From: Scatophagus argus
Taxonomy: Eukaryota > Chordata > Actinopteri > Scatophagidae
NCBI RefSeq assembly: GCF_020382885.2
Contig: NC_058504.1
Location: 16,069,019-16,133,018, forward strand
Direction of reading: 5' to 3'
DNA length: 64,000 nucleotides
The notes below the pieces were generated by a model. It worked only from the letters and a program-made list of their open reading frames with translations. It was not told where the DNA came from and did not search any database. The translations under genes and the position numbers were made by a program. Within the stretch, counting starts at the first letter, position 1. The number at the start of each line of letters is the position of its first letter. Below are positions 1 through 11,416 of this stretch, piece after piece.

Positions 1-2096
1 AATTGTAATATATAATTATAATAATTTGATAATCTAATCGATCCATTAATCGATTACTCCTTTGGGTTATTGGTGGTTTGTAATGATTTTTTTTTTGCAT
101 CGAAAATAACTTTAAAAGGTTTCAAAATAGTTTTGATAACTTACTTTCTATCAATTGGCTAATCGCTGACTGCATCATTGGCAAGTAGTTTTATTAATGA
201 AAACAAAAAAAAACAAACAAACAAACAAAAAACCCAAAAAAAACGGGCTTAATTAATTAAGTGACATATTAAAGACTATTACAGAGTGCATGTCCAGAGC
301 TGCTCTATTTGGAAAGTGCCATGAGAAGGCTAAGGCTGTCAGATATTAGTAAAGGGGTAAAAAAAAGTACAATGTTTCCCTCTGAAATATAGTGGTGTAA
401 AGGAGACGAAAGTAGTATAAAACAAAAAGACTCAACTTAAGGACAAGCACCTCATTTTTTGACAACACATTTATCTGAAAGCTATACTAACTGTTACTTT
501 GAAGATCAATATGTTCAAACTGAACAAATAATGACCTTGAAAAGTGCAATGCACTGTTGTGGAATCAACCAGGGAGTGCATTATAAATAATATAAATCAG
601 CTTCACCTTGGCCAGCTATTGCAGAAATACTGGATACCAGTTTCTCAAAAAGCACACTTTACAAATTGTTTAAGATGTAATATCTTCCATTTGCAGTAAA
701 CAATAATGATTTGGAGTAATCAAAAGCAATTGAGTATTCTTATGATACTAGCTTTTGCTAAGAAGTAGGCCTACTTATATTATAAAGGTCAAACTTTGAA
801 TGCAATTTTTGAACTTTCATTTTTAATGGAGTATTTTTAGAGTTATTACTACTTTTGTTTAGTTAAAGGATCTGAAATCTTCTTTAAAAACACAGATATA
901 TAAACTACAGATATATAATGCCCTGCTTCTCTGTGCTCTGTACTGTACTTTTACTGACAAAATTGGCACATCGTTTTTCTCAAATGAGATAGTAACATGT
1001 CCCATCCACCAGTCATGAGTAAATTAATACTTCAAAGAAAAACTTTAGATGATGATTAGATGTCGATACACGTGTGGCATTTTAGAATTAAAAGCATAAA
1101 ACCGACACTTGTTGAAATTGTCCAGTTGGCTGCATTTAGTGTATGAAATGTGCATTATAAAAATTATTACTGATGCGATGGAAATTTTGTATGCTTTGCA
1201 GTAACAATGAGATAATGTTATACCTTTACTTTATACTTGATGTAATTACTCTGTAGCCTTAGTTGTGCACTGCTATAGTGACCAAACAATGACCTGGTGA
1301 ACCTACTGTTATAGCCCCATCATAAATATCTTCCTGGGTAAAGCAGAGGGTAGGATGACATCTTGATCCCACAGGAGATTACGCCCAGTCCTAAGATCCT
1401 GAAATGGGTCGCTGCCTTTTTATTGGACCCGACTGTTTTCCATCAATCTATAAAGGAATGTTTGTGAAGCTCCAAACAAAGGACCAGAGACACATTGGAA
1501 AGTATAAAAATAGGATGAAGTCTTCAGTCAGTGGGGCACACCTCTGAGCTGCTTCCTGCCGTGTGGTTCTGCGTGTTGCCTCCTCTCTATATTGAGATTA
1601 AACATTTTGGTGCATGCTACCCTTCCAGTCTTGTTGTGTTTTTTTCTTTTTTAATTCACTACAGGCAGACAAGAAAGTGCCATAAGACTGATATAAGATA
1701 AACTACCCGCACCATTTAACAAGAGGATAAGCTTTTGTAGCAGACGCACCTCAATATCTACTGACAAAAGAGATGCAGCAGATGGAGACAAACTCCAGCA
1801 AAAGGGAGATGGTACCCTCAGGGTGCTGCCCTGCTCCATCATCACAGAGGCTAATAGTGAATCATGAATCATCAGTAAGGGCCCTCAGTCGAAGCTTAGA
1901 TTGTTTATTACAGACAAGTAAATTGGTCTACCTTGTTTCCCACAGTGGTCAGGTTTGACTTGCTGACATTCGAGTAAAATATTCAAGTTGTTTGTAACAA
2001 CGTAGCAGAACCGGTGGCCTAATTTGGGGGCTGTGAGGTTAGCTAGCCAAACCTATCAAGCTCAGTTAGCTAAACTTGTTAACACTTTTGTGAAAG
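1..2096. other. Upstream intergenic DNA and cltb 5' flank
   Basis: No exon could be recognised here. The first 1.2 kb is AT-rich with homopolymer A runs near 203-243. A stretch at about 1450-1610 has a TATA-like TATAAAG, then ATTAAA about 150 bases later, which could be a decayed LTR-like module but is not proven. From about 2025 to the cltb start the sequence is rich in GTTAGCT and GCTAGC words, the same words seen near other gene starts in this window. Confidence 0.6.
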
Positions 2097-5000
2097 ATGG
2101 CTGACAACGGATCACACCCAGCTGAAGAGGACCCAGCTGCAGCTTTTCTCGCCCAACAGGAGAGTGAGATAGCAGGGATAGAGAATGACGGCGACGGATT
2201 TGGGGCGTTGGAAGGAGTGGATGGTCAAGAGTCGTCTCAGCCTCAGCCGGTCAACTATGGCAAGTTTGTGACTGACTAACGTCACCTTCAGTTAGCAAGC
2301 AAACGAGCTAACGTGCTAGCTAGCTGAAGCGCACACCGGTACTTGGGACTCTTCTGGTAGTAATTAGCCAAGAATAGCTACATCCCCATATGTTAACAAT
2401 AGCGTCACTAACTTAGGTGATAAAGCCAGTAACGTTATAAGTTAATCAGTTCACTTTAGCAAACTGGCACATTTAGCTACAGTTAATCCAAGGTAACGTT
2501 AGCCTCATAGCGTATCTGACTGACTGTAGTGCGTTTGTTTGCACACTGACAACTCATGTTAGTAATTCTACAGCACATCCTCCTGACGTTGTAAAGTCAG
2601 AGATGTCAAACTGTGTAGCATTTTAGCGATACTGATTACGAACAAGATAGTAGAGTAACATTATACAGTAGTAACTGTGCTATGTTAGCTAACAGTTGTC
2701 ACTTCTCCGGAAAAACCGGTCCTGTTAACCGACGAAGATGCATAGATAACACCGGTGCCCAAACAGGTGCTGCTGCATTTTCTGGGATGTTGATCGTAGC
2801 CTAACGATTACTTACTTTAAGAACAACGTGACACTGCCGTAGTTTATCCAGATGACAAGAAAGGATAGCTAGCGTTAGCATGTAAACTTCAAGAAGTCCA
2901 TATTGTCCTTAAACTTCAATTTCTTTTTTAAAAACAATGTCAGACATCTTCGGAGAGGAGCCTGCCACGATGAACGGGGATATGTTTCAGGTGAGCTGAA
3001 CAGATTTCTTCAGGATGTTTCTTAAATTATTATTATTTAATACCTGTGAGAAGTCTGTCGCTGTTGTGTGTGGGGTTATTCTGAACATCATCCAGTAATT
3101 TCATTTTTTTTAAATACCGTCTGTACGCTCTCATGTAATGTATTTAGCCTGTCTGTCCAGTATGTGGATCAAACAGCAGCTGTGTTAATGGAGTGAACTT
3201 CTTATGTCCTTCAAAAGGAGTCCAATGGGCCTACAGACAACTATGCAGCCATCGCTCAGGTGGATATTCAGAGGCAAGAGCCAGAGAGTTTAAGAAAGTG
3301 GAGAGAGGAACAGAAGACTCGCCTTGAAGCATTAGGTAAACAAAGATGTCCTCACAGGGACATGAATCACACTGTGCAACCACCTCCCCCCTTTGCAGCT
3401 GTAATGAGGCACTGTGATTTTGACGTTTTGTGATGTATGCTTAGTTTACCTTTTGAAGATGAATGATGCATATCTAATTGTGTGACACGTACACCTGGTA
3501 ATATAATCACTTATTTTTATCTGTTTTAATCTAATGGGGACACTATGACTTTGTTATTCTCTGCTGTTGCACCCTGACAAGACTCGGCATCCAAGGCAGC
3601 GGAGGCGGAGTGGAGAGAGAAAGCCAAGAAAGAGCTGGAGGACTGGCATGTACACCAGAGTGAGCAGATGGAGAAGAACAAGGCCAACAACAGGTTAGGG
3701 TCTGACACATCCCCTGTTAACATGCAGTGAAGTGACAGTTGGTTTATCATTACAATGTGATGATGCTGTAATCACTACACTGAACTCGTTCTATTCAGAT
3801 CATCAGCTCAAGTGTTGTGTTGGTTGACTAATTTGTCTCAGGAGAAATCATTCAAACTTTCATGTTTACTGTGCATTTCAAGTCAGATGCACTGTGGCAG
3901 CAGAAACACAGTGTTAATAAGACTCTATAACATTAGGTGGACTTGCAAGGGAGTAGGAGATTGGAGCATTTGTGTTAGAATTAAAGACAGTATGTTTGCT
4001 ACTTAATGGTTGTCAGTTTAGCCTGTGTGCAGTCGTTGTACGTTACGCTCACAAAAATTGTGCAGCCTTTCCCTTTTTCTTGACCAAGCTAACCTGATCT
4101 TTTCTCACACTTTCCAACAGACTCTGTCCAAGTCTGGCACGGTATCGCTCTGCATCTGTGGCTTTAGCTTTGCCCAGTTTCTTCCTCTGTGTCTGTGAAA
4201 GCACTGAGAGACAATCCTCCGATGACATATTAGTCTACAGCTACAGTGCCTGGAAAACCAAACAGGAAGATAGATAGATAGATAATTTATTCATCCCCAA
4301 GGGAAATTCACATATTCCAGCGGTATCCTCAGACTTACAATAAATAAACAGATAACTAGCTTAAAGAATGCAAACAGCAGAGAGCCAATCTCACAGTTTT
4401 CATCAACACTACAGCGTAGGACCTAAGCATTCTGTAGTTAACATAAATACCTCACCATTCCAAGCCTATTTATTGTCAACAGTTGAAACCTTTGATTTCC
4501 AGCTCATCAGGACTGTTTCTCAGTTGCTTACATAATCCTGTTAATGCAGACCCTAACTTTCCTCTGCTTGTTGTTTGACACTGAAACTGTTCTCCTTTCT
4601 CCTTCTTTTTCCTGCTTACTGGGCCTTGCCTGGGTGCTAGGATTGCTGACAAGGCTTTCTACAAACAGCCCAACTCTGATGTTATAGGCTTTGTGTAGGT
4701 TTAGAATTCTTACACTTTTTAATTTTGTATGAGCTACCCCATGAGTTACCACTCTCACACTGATGCATGCCCCAACACTAAAATTACCGTTTTGTTTTTG
4801 AAGGCCTGATTTGGTGTTTCTTGCATTTTTATAGGATTGTACCTTATACCAGAGGGTATAATAAATATTATATGCATTTCCATTTTAAAAAATGCATGAA
4901 GCTATTGTGTATCTCATGAACAGGTGCTATTCATGTGAACTTTGTGGCTCAGATGCGTTTGCTGTTATGGAACGTATTCTGAAACTGCTCCAGTATTGCA

Positions 5001-5206
5001 ACAATTCTTCCTCTGGTCTCTTTCCCACCTGTAGAGCATCAGAGGAGGCTTTCCTAGCAGAGAGCGATGGTGACAGTCCAGGATCTGAATGGGAGAGAGT
5101 AGCCCGTCTCTGTGACTTCAATCCAAAAACCAACAAACAGGCAAAGGATGTTTCTCGAATGCGCTCTATCCTCATCTCCCTCAAACAGACACCTCTCGTT
5201 CGCTAG
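2097..5206 (+). CDS. cltb: Clathrin light chain B (six coding exons)
   Basis: Regulatory light chain that binds the clathrin heavy-chain hub and tunes assembly of clathrin coats on endocytic and Golgi vesicles. Exons: 2097-2259, 2944-2990, 3218-3335, 3582-3693, 4641-4694 and 5035-5206 (stop 5204-5206). Together they make 221 aa, or 203 aa if the 54-nt exon is skipped. The N-terminus carries the family's conserved acidic block EEDPAAAFLAQQESEIAGIE. The middle has the EPESLRKWREEQ heavy-chain-binding helix, and the C-terminus has CDFNPK and DVSRMRS before LKQTPL. Some C-terminal residues resemble light chain A, but WREKAKK and SEQMEKNK, with higd2a next door as in human, favour B. The start is the first ATG in frame; the human DDFGFF segment is absent. 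Intron 1 seems to use a GC donor (G|GCAAGT at 2260), needed to keep the frame into exon 2. Confidence 0.93.
2260..2943 (+). other. cltb intron 1
   Basis: About 680 bases with no further exon seen. It is dense in GTTAGC, GCTAAC and AACGTTA words (for example near 2290-2330, 2430-2500, 2680 and 2870). Its 5' splice site appears to be GC rather than GT; the 3' end is TGTCAG at 2938-2943. Confidence 0.7.
4268..4375 (-). repeat. Retroposon 3' tail with GATA repeat
   Basis: On the minus strand this reads GTGAATTTCCCTTGGGGATG, then AATAAATT and (ATCT)n, a form I recognise as the 3' end of many fish non-LTR retroposons. It lies in cltb intron 4, about 270 bases before the cassette exon. Only the tail is evident; the left limit of homology is unclear. 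Confidence 0.7.
4641..4694 (+). other. cltb: 54-nt cassette exon of cltb (neuronal-type insert)
   Basis: An in-frame 54-nt exon bounded by CTAG and GTAGGT encodes 18 residues beginning IADKAFYKQP and ending VIGFV. Its phase (1 nt, 17 codons, 2 nt) lets it be included or skipped without a frame change. In mammals the matching 18-residue insert is included mainly in neurons. It is too short to stand out as an open reading frame and was found by similarity to that insert. Confidence 0.88.
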
Positions 5207-6230
5207 GGGAAGTTGAACAGATGATTTTGCTCTAGAAACATTGCCTTTTGAATTTTATCCTCAGATTGCACCACAAGAGTTTGTATACCCTTGTCCTTAA
5301 AATTTCCGGTATGTTTATAACCTTTAAAAACTTCCCACCTCTCTTTATGCTTATTGTATTGAAATAATATACTTAATCCCAGAGAGAAGATGAAGGACTC
5401 CTCTATTGTTACAACATGCTTTAGATGGTCAGTTTTATCACTGCTACAATTTAGGAAAGTGTTGTTACTGTAAGTTAAAAATTTCCTTCCCCTTTAACTT
5501 ATAAATTGTTATTAGGTCAACTTTACTGCATGCCTCTGCCAATATTTTGGATGTATAATTTTTTTAGTTATTTTATAAATTTGCATTTTGGTCAGTGTCA
5601 AACACTTAATTATGAAGCACCGTTGAATATTAGATTGTAACCACTTATGCCTCTCAGCAATGTAGAGTTATAAACACACACTCTTTGTTCACATTTGTCG
5701 CATTACATCCCTAATTACCATATTTAACATAGCTAGCCTATTTTTCTCTTTCAAATACTTAACAATCGGTTCAGACCAGAGGCCACAATCTGCAGCGATA
5801 GTCTCGACCATAAGCTAATCTGGTTTCTTCTCCTCCATGAACCCGCCATAAGATTGTGGCCTTTATGATGTAGCTCTTATTCCTGTTTGAGAACTGCATT
5901 TAACCATAAGGATTTCATCTCCAATTTGGTAAGATGTCAGCCAAAAAAAACCCACCAAAAACGGAGAATTCTCCTGTCATCTAAATTTTCACAGGATTAA
6001 CAGCTCGTGCAATGTCTCATTTCACTGATTCTTCTCAGCAGACGGTTTATGTACCATTTCTGTTACACCAGTACATTTTGGATTCCTTTTTTCTAAACAG
6101 CAGTCAAGAGGTCAGTTTCAACAGTAATATCTGCACATTGTTTCACACGTTGCCTGTTTGGATATAATGAATAACGAAAACAAGTGAATGTTAAAGGGAA
6201 ATGGAAAATAAAAAAAAACGTGGAGTTTGA
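5207..6230 (+). other. cltb: cltb 3' UTR
   Basis: Follows the cltb stop. AATAAA at 6208-6213, just before an A run, is the best poly(A) signal; a second AATAAA near 6920 could give a longer transcript. The region is AT-rich and has no long conserved reading frame. Confidence 0.6.
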
Positions 6231-7167
6231 TCACCTTAATTAATTTGTTCTTATGTGCTTCTCAGCTGGGAATGTTGCCATCAGAATGCTGTTATGTTAT
6301 AATGTCTAACCTAATGCCAACATCAGCCCATGCATACACTAAGATGCATATTGCGAGACTCTGTGACAGTCAGACTGCTACGTGTGGGATTTAGCCAGAA
6401 TTTTTTTTTTTAGCACTGAAGTGTTAGTTTTCAGGTGCACATCAACAAGTTGGGTTCTGTATACTATGAAGGCATGACACTAATTTGTCATCACAAGTGT
6501 CATACTTAACCGACCACCTAAACGTCTCAGCATAAGTAGAGTGATTTGACAAAGTGCTGTCACAACACCTGGAGCTCCTGGTACTCAAGGATTTTTTTGA
6601 AGTTAAATTATGAGTGTGTTCAGTGTTAAGTTAAACACTATGTCTGTCTTCTAAAAACCTCCTCCAAGTTAGCTCTACTACTTTTTACACAATATCTGAA
6701 AGGTTGTAGGAGTAGGTATCCCCTGAATATAGTTGTGAGTGTGATGCCTTATGTCAGATGCACACAGAACACCAGGTTTAACATTTTTTTGATCAGAAGA
6801 CACAGTCGGATGTTAATGTGTATCATTTCATTGAGGAGTATGGGAACATTTGAAATCTAACCCTCCAGAAGAACAAAAAGCATATAATTCGTCAGCATTT
6901 TGCTTCAGTAATATTATAGCCAATAAAAATAAAACACATTTTGTTTGCTTGGCCTGATAAGGAGCTGATTATACATTGCTGTTGCAAAATATTATGTCAC
7001 CATGAGTGAGTCACAGTTTTCAAGCAACAATAAATAGTGCTCGCCATAGAACAAGTATCTGAATAAGGCTGGAAACATAATACATTTTTCAGTTCATTCA
7101 GACAGTAAGATCATTTCCAAGGTGGGTCCATTTGAATATGGAGTTAGGCTGTGGGATTCGTCTGTTT
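6231..7167. other. Gap between converging cltb and higd2a
   Basis: Holds the higd2a 3' UTR on the minus strand and perhaps a longer cltb 3' UTR (AATAAA near 6920, +). I could not place a minus-strand poly(A) signal for higd2a. No other gene seen. Confidence 0.5.
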
Positions 7168-8993
7168 TCATTTGTTGGTTTTCAGAGCTGTGACGACGAC
7201 TCCAACCACAATGGTAACTACAGTGAAGCCCTGAGCAAAGATGCGTGCCCTCATCCACATCTGGGACTGTCTGGTTTTCCCTTGATGGAAGGCACGGAGA
7301 CCAAAAGTCAGCGCTCCTGCAGTTGCCAAACAACCTGGAGGACAAAAAAAATAGTCAATCAATTTATAAATAGCAGCTTCTAACAAAACATGGACAGGTC
7401 GAATGATCAACAACAAGGTAAACGTGGGAGCAGTTTCAAGTAAAGTCAAGTTGTTTTATTTGTTGTCATTGTCAGCTGTTTACAGTAGTTCAGTGAACAG
7501 TGAAATGAAGCAACGTTCTACCAGGGACCAGGTGCTACACTACACGATAAAAACAACCTGTACATAACTGTACTGTAACTGAGTGCAAACAACCCAAGAC
7601 GAAACATAATGCACAAAGACTGTGCACAATGCAAGAGAAAACGGTAAACGCAAAAGGAGCAGCACCGACCAGAACGTGCTTCTGTGTGGAATGTGTGAGA
7701 CAGCTATAAAGTGCAGAGAGCCGAGCACACAGCCTTGTGCAGCTCCAGTGCTCAGCCTCAGTTTCTGTGGTCTCTGGATTACGAAGTCCATGATCCAGTG
7801 AAAGAGGGCGGTGTTCAGGCCCAAAGGGCTCAGCTTAACATCCAGATGCTGAGGGATGATGGTGTTCAATTCTTGAGCTGACGTTTATAAACAGCATTCA
7901 AACAAGTGTCCTTATTGTCCAGATGTCTAGATGTGTGAGAGTCAGGTGGAGTGCAGTGGTGACAGCATCGTCCACTGAGTGGTTGGGACCACACACAAAC
8001 TGCAGGGAGTCCAGGATGGGGGGGGGGGCAGCAGGTCCTTGATGTGCCTCATGACCAACCATGATGGAAGGCATGAGTGTAACGGGTTGGTACTCGTGGG
8101 GACAGGACACTGGTGACTTTCAGGGCACGGGGATGATGCTGGTTTCTTTGAAGCACTTTGGGACGATGGCACTGCTCAGGGAGATGTTGAGGATGCCTAT
8201 GACAACATCTGCTAACTGATCTGCACATCCTGATCACTCTGCCAAGGATGTTCTCTGGCCTTGCAGCCTCCCGTGGATTTACTGCATTGTCGACATTAAG
8301 TATATCTACTGGCTATCAAGGTCACATGTACTAAAACACAACATGCCACTGAGACAGTGTGGCGTGACGGGGAGTCCCAAATTTAAAGGGTAAGTTCACA
8401 CAAAAGAGACGGTCAAGTCCTTGCCATGCAACTAGTTTTATTAGTTTCTGTTGTGATTTTCAAGATATCTGATCGTGCCACCAATCACACAACAAAATGG
8501 GGATTTGTGAATGTCAAAGGGAAAAAAATCAAAATGAAAGATAAAAATAAAAACTAAAATAAAGGCAGGTCATGCCTTAAACAAACTCAAATGATAGCAA
8601 ACTGTTTTCGACAATGTCAAACGCCAGCTGACGTATACACACAGCACGTTAGCAATTTTAACTCTGATGTTACAAACAGCTAAGAATTTTAAATGCCCAC
8701 CAAGAATCAGATGTCATTGGTTTTTACCACTTGGTACAATCACAAACAATCTGTACTGATGTCTGCAAAATCCTTCTGTAGTGTTACCACTGCTTGTAGT
8801 ACTCACCTATCGGAACGAATGGGTTTTCCTTGGTTTTTCTAAGAAATTTTTCTTTGAAGGTCTCTTCTCTCACCTTCGGCAGAGGGATGAAGCCTTCAAT
8901 AATCGGGGGCTGAGAAAGTTCAAGAGGCGCAGAATGCGACGACAATGTTTTAGAAGTTTGCTCGGTGACCGCTGGTGTTGTGGTGGCCGCCAT
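7168..8993 (-). CDS. higd2a: HIG1 domain family member 2A, mitochondrial
   Basis: Small inner-mitochondrial-membrane protein that helps assemble or stabilise respiratory complex IV and supercomplexes. Exon 1 is 8807-8993, starting at ATG 8991-8993; exon 2 is 7168-7334, stop TGA 7168-7170. The protein is 117 aa (human about 106). Exon 1 gives the N-terminal tail with [16 protein letters not shown] and ENPFVPIG. Exon 2 gives both membrane segments ([12 protein letters not shown] and [13 protein letters not shown]) with the family Q-x3-R-x-R-x3-Q motif between them ([11 protein letters not shown]). The junction codon G|GT is glycine. The 1.47-kb intron contains a decayed LINE on the same strand. 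It converges with cltb, its neighbour in human too. Confidence 0.95.
7441..8240 (-). mobile_element. Decayed non-LTR (LINE) reverse transcriptase fragment
   Basis: Inside the higd2a intron. Minus-strand frames between about 8240 and 7540 hold pieces like fish LINE reverse transcriptases: SSAIVPKCF-like, then [18 protein letters not shown], then NTIIPQHL and [11 protein letters not shown], and [12 protein letters not shown] near 7740. The pieces need frame changes, codons are missing before the LSTGA box and the catalytic box after it is gone, so it cannot be active. The 3' end near 7441 reads ATGACAACAAATAAAAC on the minus strand, a plausible LINE tail. It looks like the L2/CR1/Rex1 group, but the exact family needs a repeat library. 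Confidence 0.85.
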
Positions 8994-10860
8994 GCTTACC
9001 CCTCAGATTGCAAAACCAAGAGCTGTGCGCAAAGCCAGAGAAACTCGAATAGGAAGAATTCTCTCTACAATTTCCGGTTACATAGGGGGCGCTCGCTATC
9101 TCCAAAGTGAATGGAGGCTTATGGAGTTGTAGCCCCAAAACTTTAATGGTGCAAACTTTGTCTCCCACTTGTCTTTATGTTTTCGCTATAAATGGTAGAT
9201 ACAATAGATATTGCTCGATTAGATTTTCGTGGTTTTTTGTAAAGAAATACCTTTCTGTATTATTATTTGCGACATACGCGCCTGTTTACGGCATTCGCCA
9301 TTATTGGTTTCACACATCAATCACGCAGTAAGTTTCCGTTCTGTTTTAACCACGCTTCTAACGTTTGCTGCACCTGCTACAGCACATCGTTAGGAAAACA
9401 CATAAGGACTATAATACCCAAAACCGAAAACGTATCACTGTGATTGTGTCCACGTAATCATAGCTGGCGTTAGCCTACCGTAACGTAACGATGCTAGTCG
9501 TAAATCTTTAACCCGAGCAATCAGCGTACATTGGCAGAATGTATGGAGCTTTATAGGGAAAACGAAAGGGCATGCGTGTTTTTTCTTTTCATTTCTGATC
9601 CATAATCGATACTAAATTTGCAAAAACTCAGATAACATTTGGGCGTTTTGGTGCGGAAGTAGGAGTAAATGATTGTTTTAGCCACTTAGCTCCATTTATT
9701 CCCGTTTTATTGAGGAATACCTCGCGAGTGCCCCCTAGGTAAATTGCAGCCAACTTTCGGTACAAAGCGATTAATAGGTAGCGGACAGGTTGTTCGTAGA
9801 AGCGCTGTGGTTTCACTTTGCCCCTGAAAATCACAATAAAAGTCCCATCTTTTTAAAACATCCGAAATCAATGGTGAGTGTGCCTCATCGAGGCGTTTGT
9901 GGCCTTGTACTGTGCGTGTCCATCGGTACACAACAAGCTTTTCTCAAAAGTTGGAAAGAAATATTATGATCGGAATGTCAGTACTGCAAAAACTTTAACT
10001 TAAATTTAGAATAAGCCAAATTCTTCATCTTTAGAACTACCCCTGAATAAAATTCTTTTTCTTTTTATTCTTTTTGAATGCTCATCCTTCCCTTATTCTT
10101 GCATGCTTTGCACTCTCTATATCCTGTTTGCTGCTGTGACATTGTAATTTCCCAGGAATGGGACTAATAAAGGATTATCTTATCTTATTCTGAATATAGC
10201 ACAGCCCTACTATACACTGGCTGGTTGGCATTTCATTCATGGTAACTTGCCATGGTAAAATTTTGAGTGATGAATTGGGCCTATGGGCTTAGATGCTCCT
10301 TGCGCAATTATACAAATTAGATGTACGGTCTAATAAAATAATCAATATATGATATCCTAGGGCAACATAATTTGATTGTGGCATGTTGCTACTGAGAGGT
10401 AGTTTACTTATATTGTCATAACATTGTGTTGTTATTGAGTATGTTTGCAAACCCCTATTTTTTAATGAGCTCCCACTCTTTCCCCTAAGAGGCAGTATTG
10501 GGTAAAGTTTAGTGAACCAACCACCATCAGTTTCATGTTGTACAATGTCTGACTCTAATGACAATGAAAGATGACATGATGAGTACATTTCCTGTCCTGT
10601 ATAGACACAGATTTAACACCCCTTCTATCAAATCAATCAAATAAAAATCTGATCTGTAAGGGCAATTTGCAGCCATAAAAATAGGTTTCAAGACCATGCA
10701 AAGACTTCAGCTGAGGACAGTAAAGAAACAGGTAATGTCCAAAAAGAAGCCAAAAATGACAGTTTCATCAGTTGAGATACGTACCCAGTCTTGATGTCTG
10801 TAGAAGTCAAAACATGCAAATAAATAAAGCATGATCTTTCCTAAAACAGTACACAAATAC
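8994..10860. other. higd2a 5' flank and gap to ankhd1 3' end
   Basis: The first few hundred bases are the likely higd2a promoter, with several CG dinucleotides and a GCGTTAGC/GTAACGTAACG patch near 9465-9495. No exon could be recognised in 9100-10860. I looked for a 4E-BP3 exon, which lies just downstream of ANKHD1 in mammals, and saw none. Confidence 0.55.
10110..10196 (+). repeat. Retroposon 3' tail, TTATC type
   Basis: The string ending GGGACTAATAAAGGATTATC, followed by TTATCTTATTC, is a common 3' terminus of fish non-LTR retroposons. It is inserted between higd2a and ankhd1 in the plus orientation and appears heavily 5'-truncated. Confidence 0.65.
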
Positions 10861-11416
10861 TTTTCAATCTTTTTATTGAATATTAAGGTAAATATTTCAC
10901 ATTAATACAGGCTACATAAAGTAGAGCCACTATACGACATGAAATTTACTCTCATTTTAACCCTTTTTAGTATGTAAACAATTATACATGTATTTACCAC
11001 TCTAAAAGGTTCTGATTTCTCTCTCTTTAGGTAATCATCATCTAGTTCTGGGCCAAGTTTAAATAGCTACTTCATGTTGAGCCCCCTGCAGCCCAAGAAC
11101 GGTGTATGTGGGTTTAAGTCAAAATCGCTAAACTACGCAGAGAATGGATCCTGTTGAACAGGAGATCGCGCATGTTTGTTTGCATCATCGAGACACTGAT
11201 AACAGCTCTCGCCCAATTTCCTCTTTCCTTGTTTGAGATAGGCACATCAAAGACTGGCGTCAAGAGAACTTCCAATTCTTGAACCTCTGCTCTGCACTCT
11301 CAGGTCTCTAATAAAGTTAACATGTTGTACGTTTTTCTTTTTTTCATCTGTCTTATTCGGTCATATTCCTCAATTGGTATTTCATGCTGTGTGCGTTTGA
11401 TTGCTGTGGACGCTGT
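10850..11416 (-). other. ankhd1: ankhd1 3' UTR
   Basis: Follows the TAG at 11417-11419. A minus-strand AATAAA at 10872-10877 is the best poly(A) signal, giving a short UTR of about 550 bases for so large a gene. Confidence 0.6.

Noticed and set aside
4892-4975. Possible 12-residue second neuronal insert as in clathrin light chain A
   Set aside because: A NRCYSCE-like string is suggestive, but no 36-nt exon with matching splice sites and phase could be drawn.
9628-9931. Two minus-strand frames of 68 and 74 codons
   Set aside because: No homology, no conserved pattern, overlap each other in different frames.
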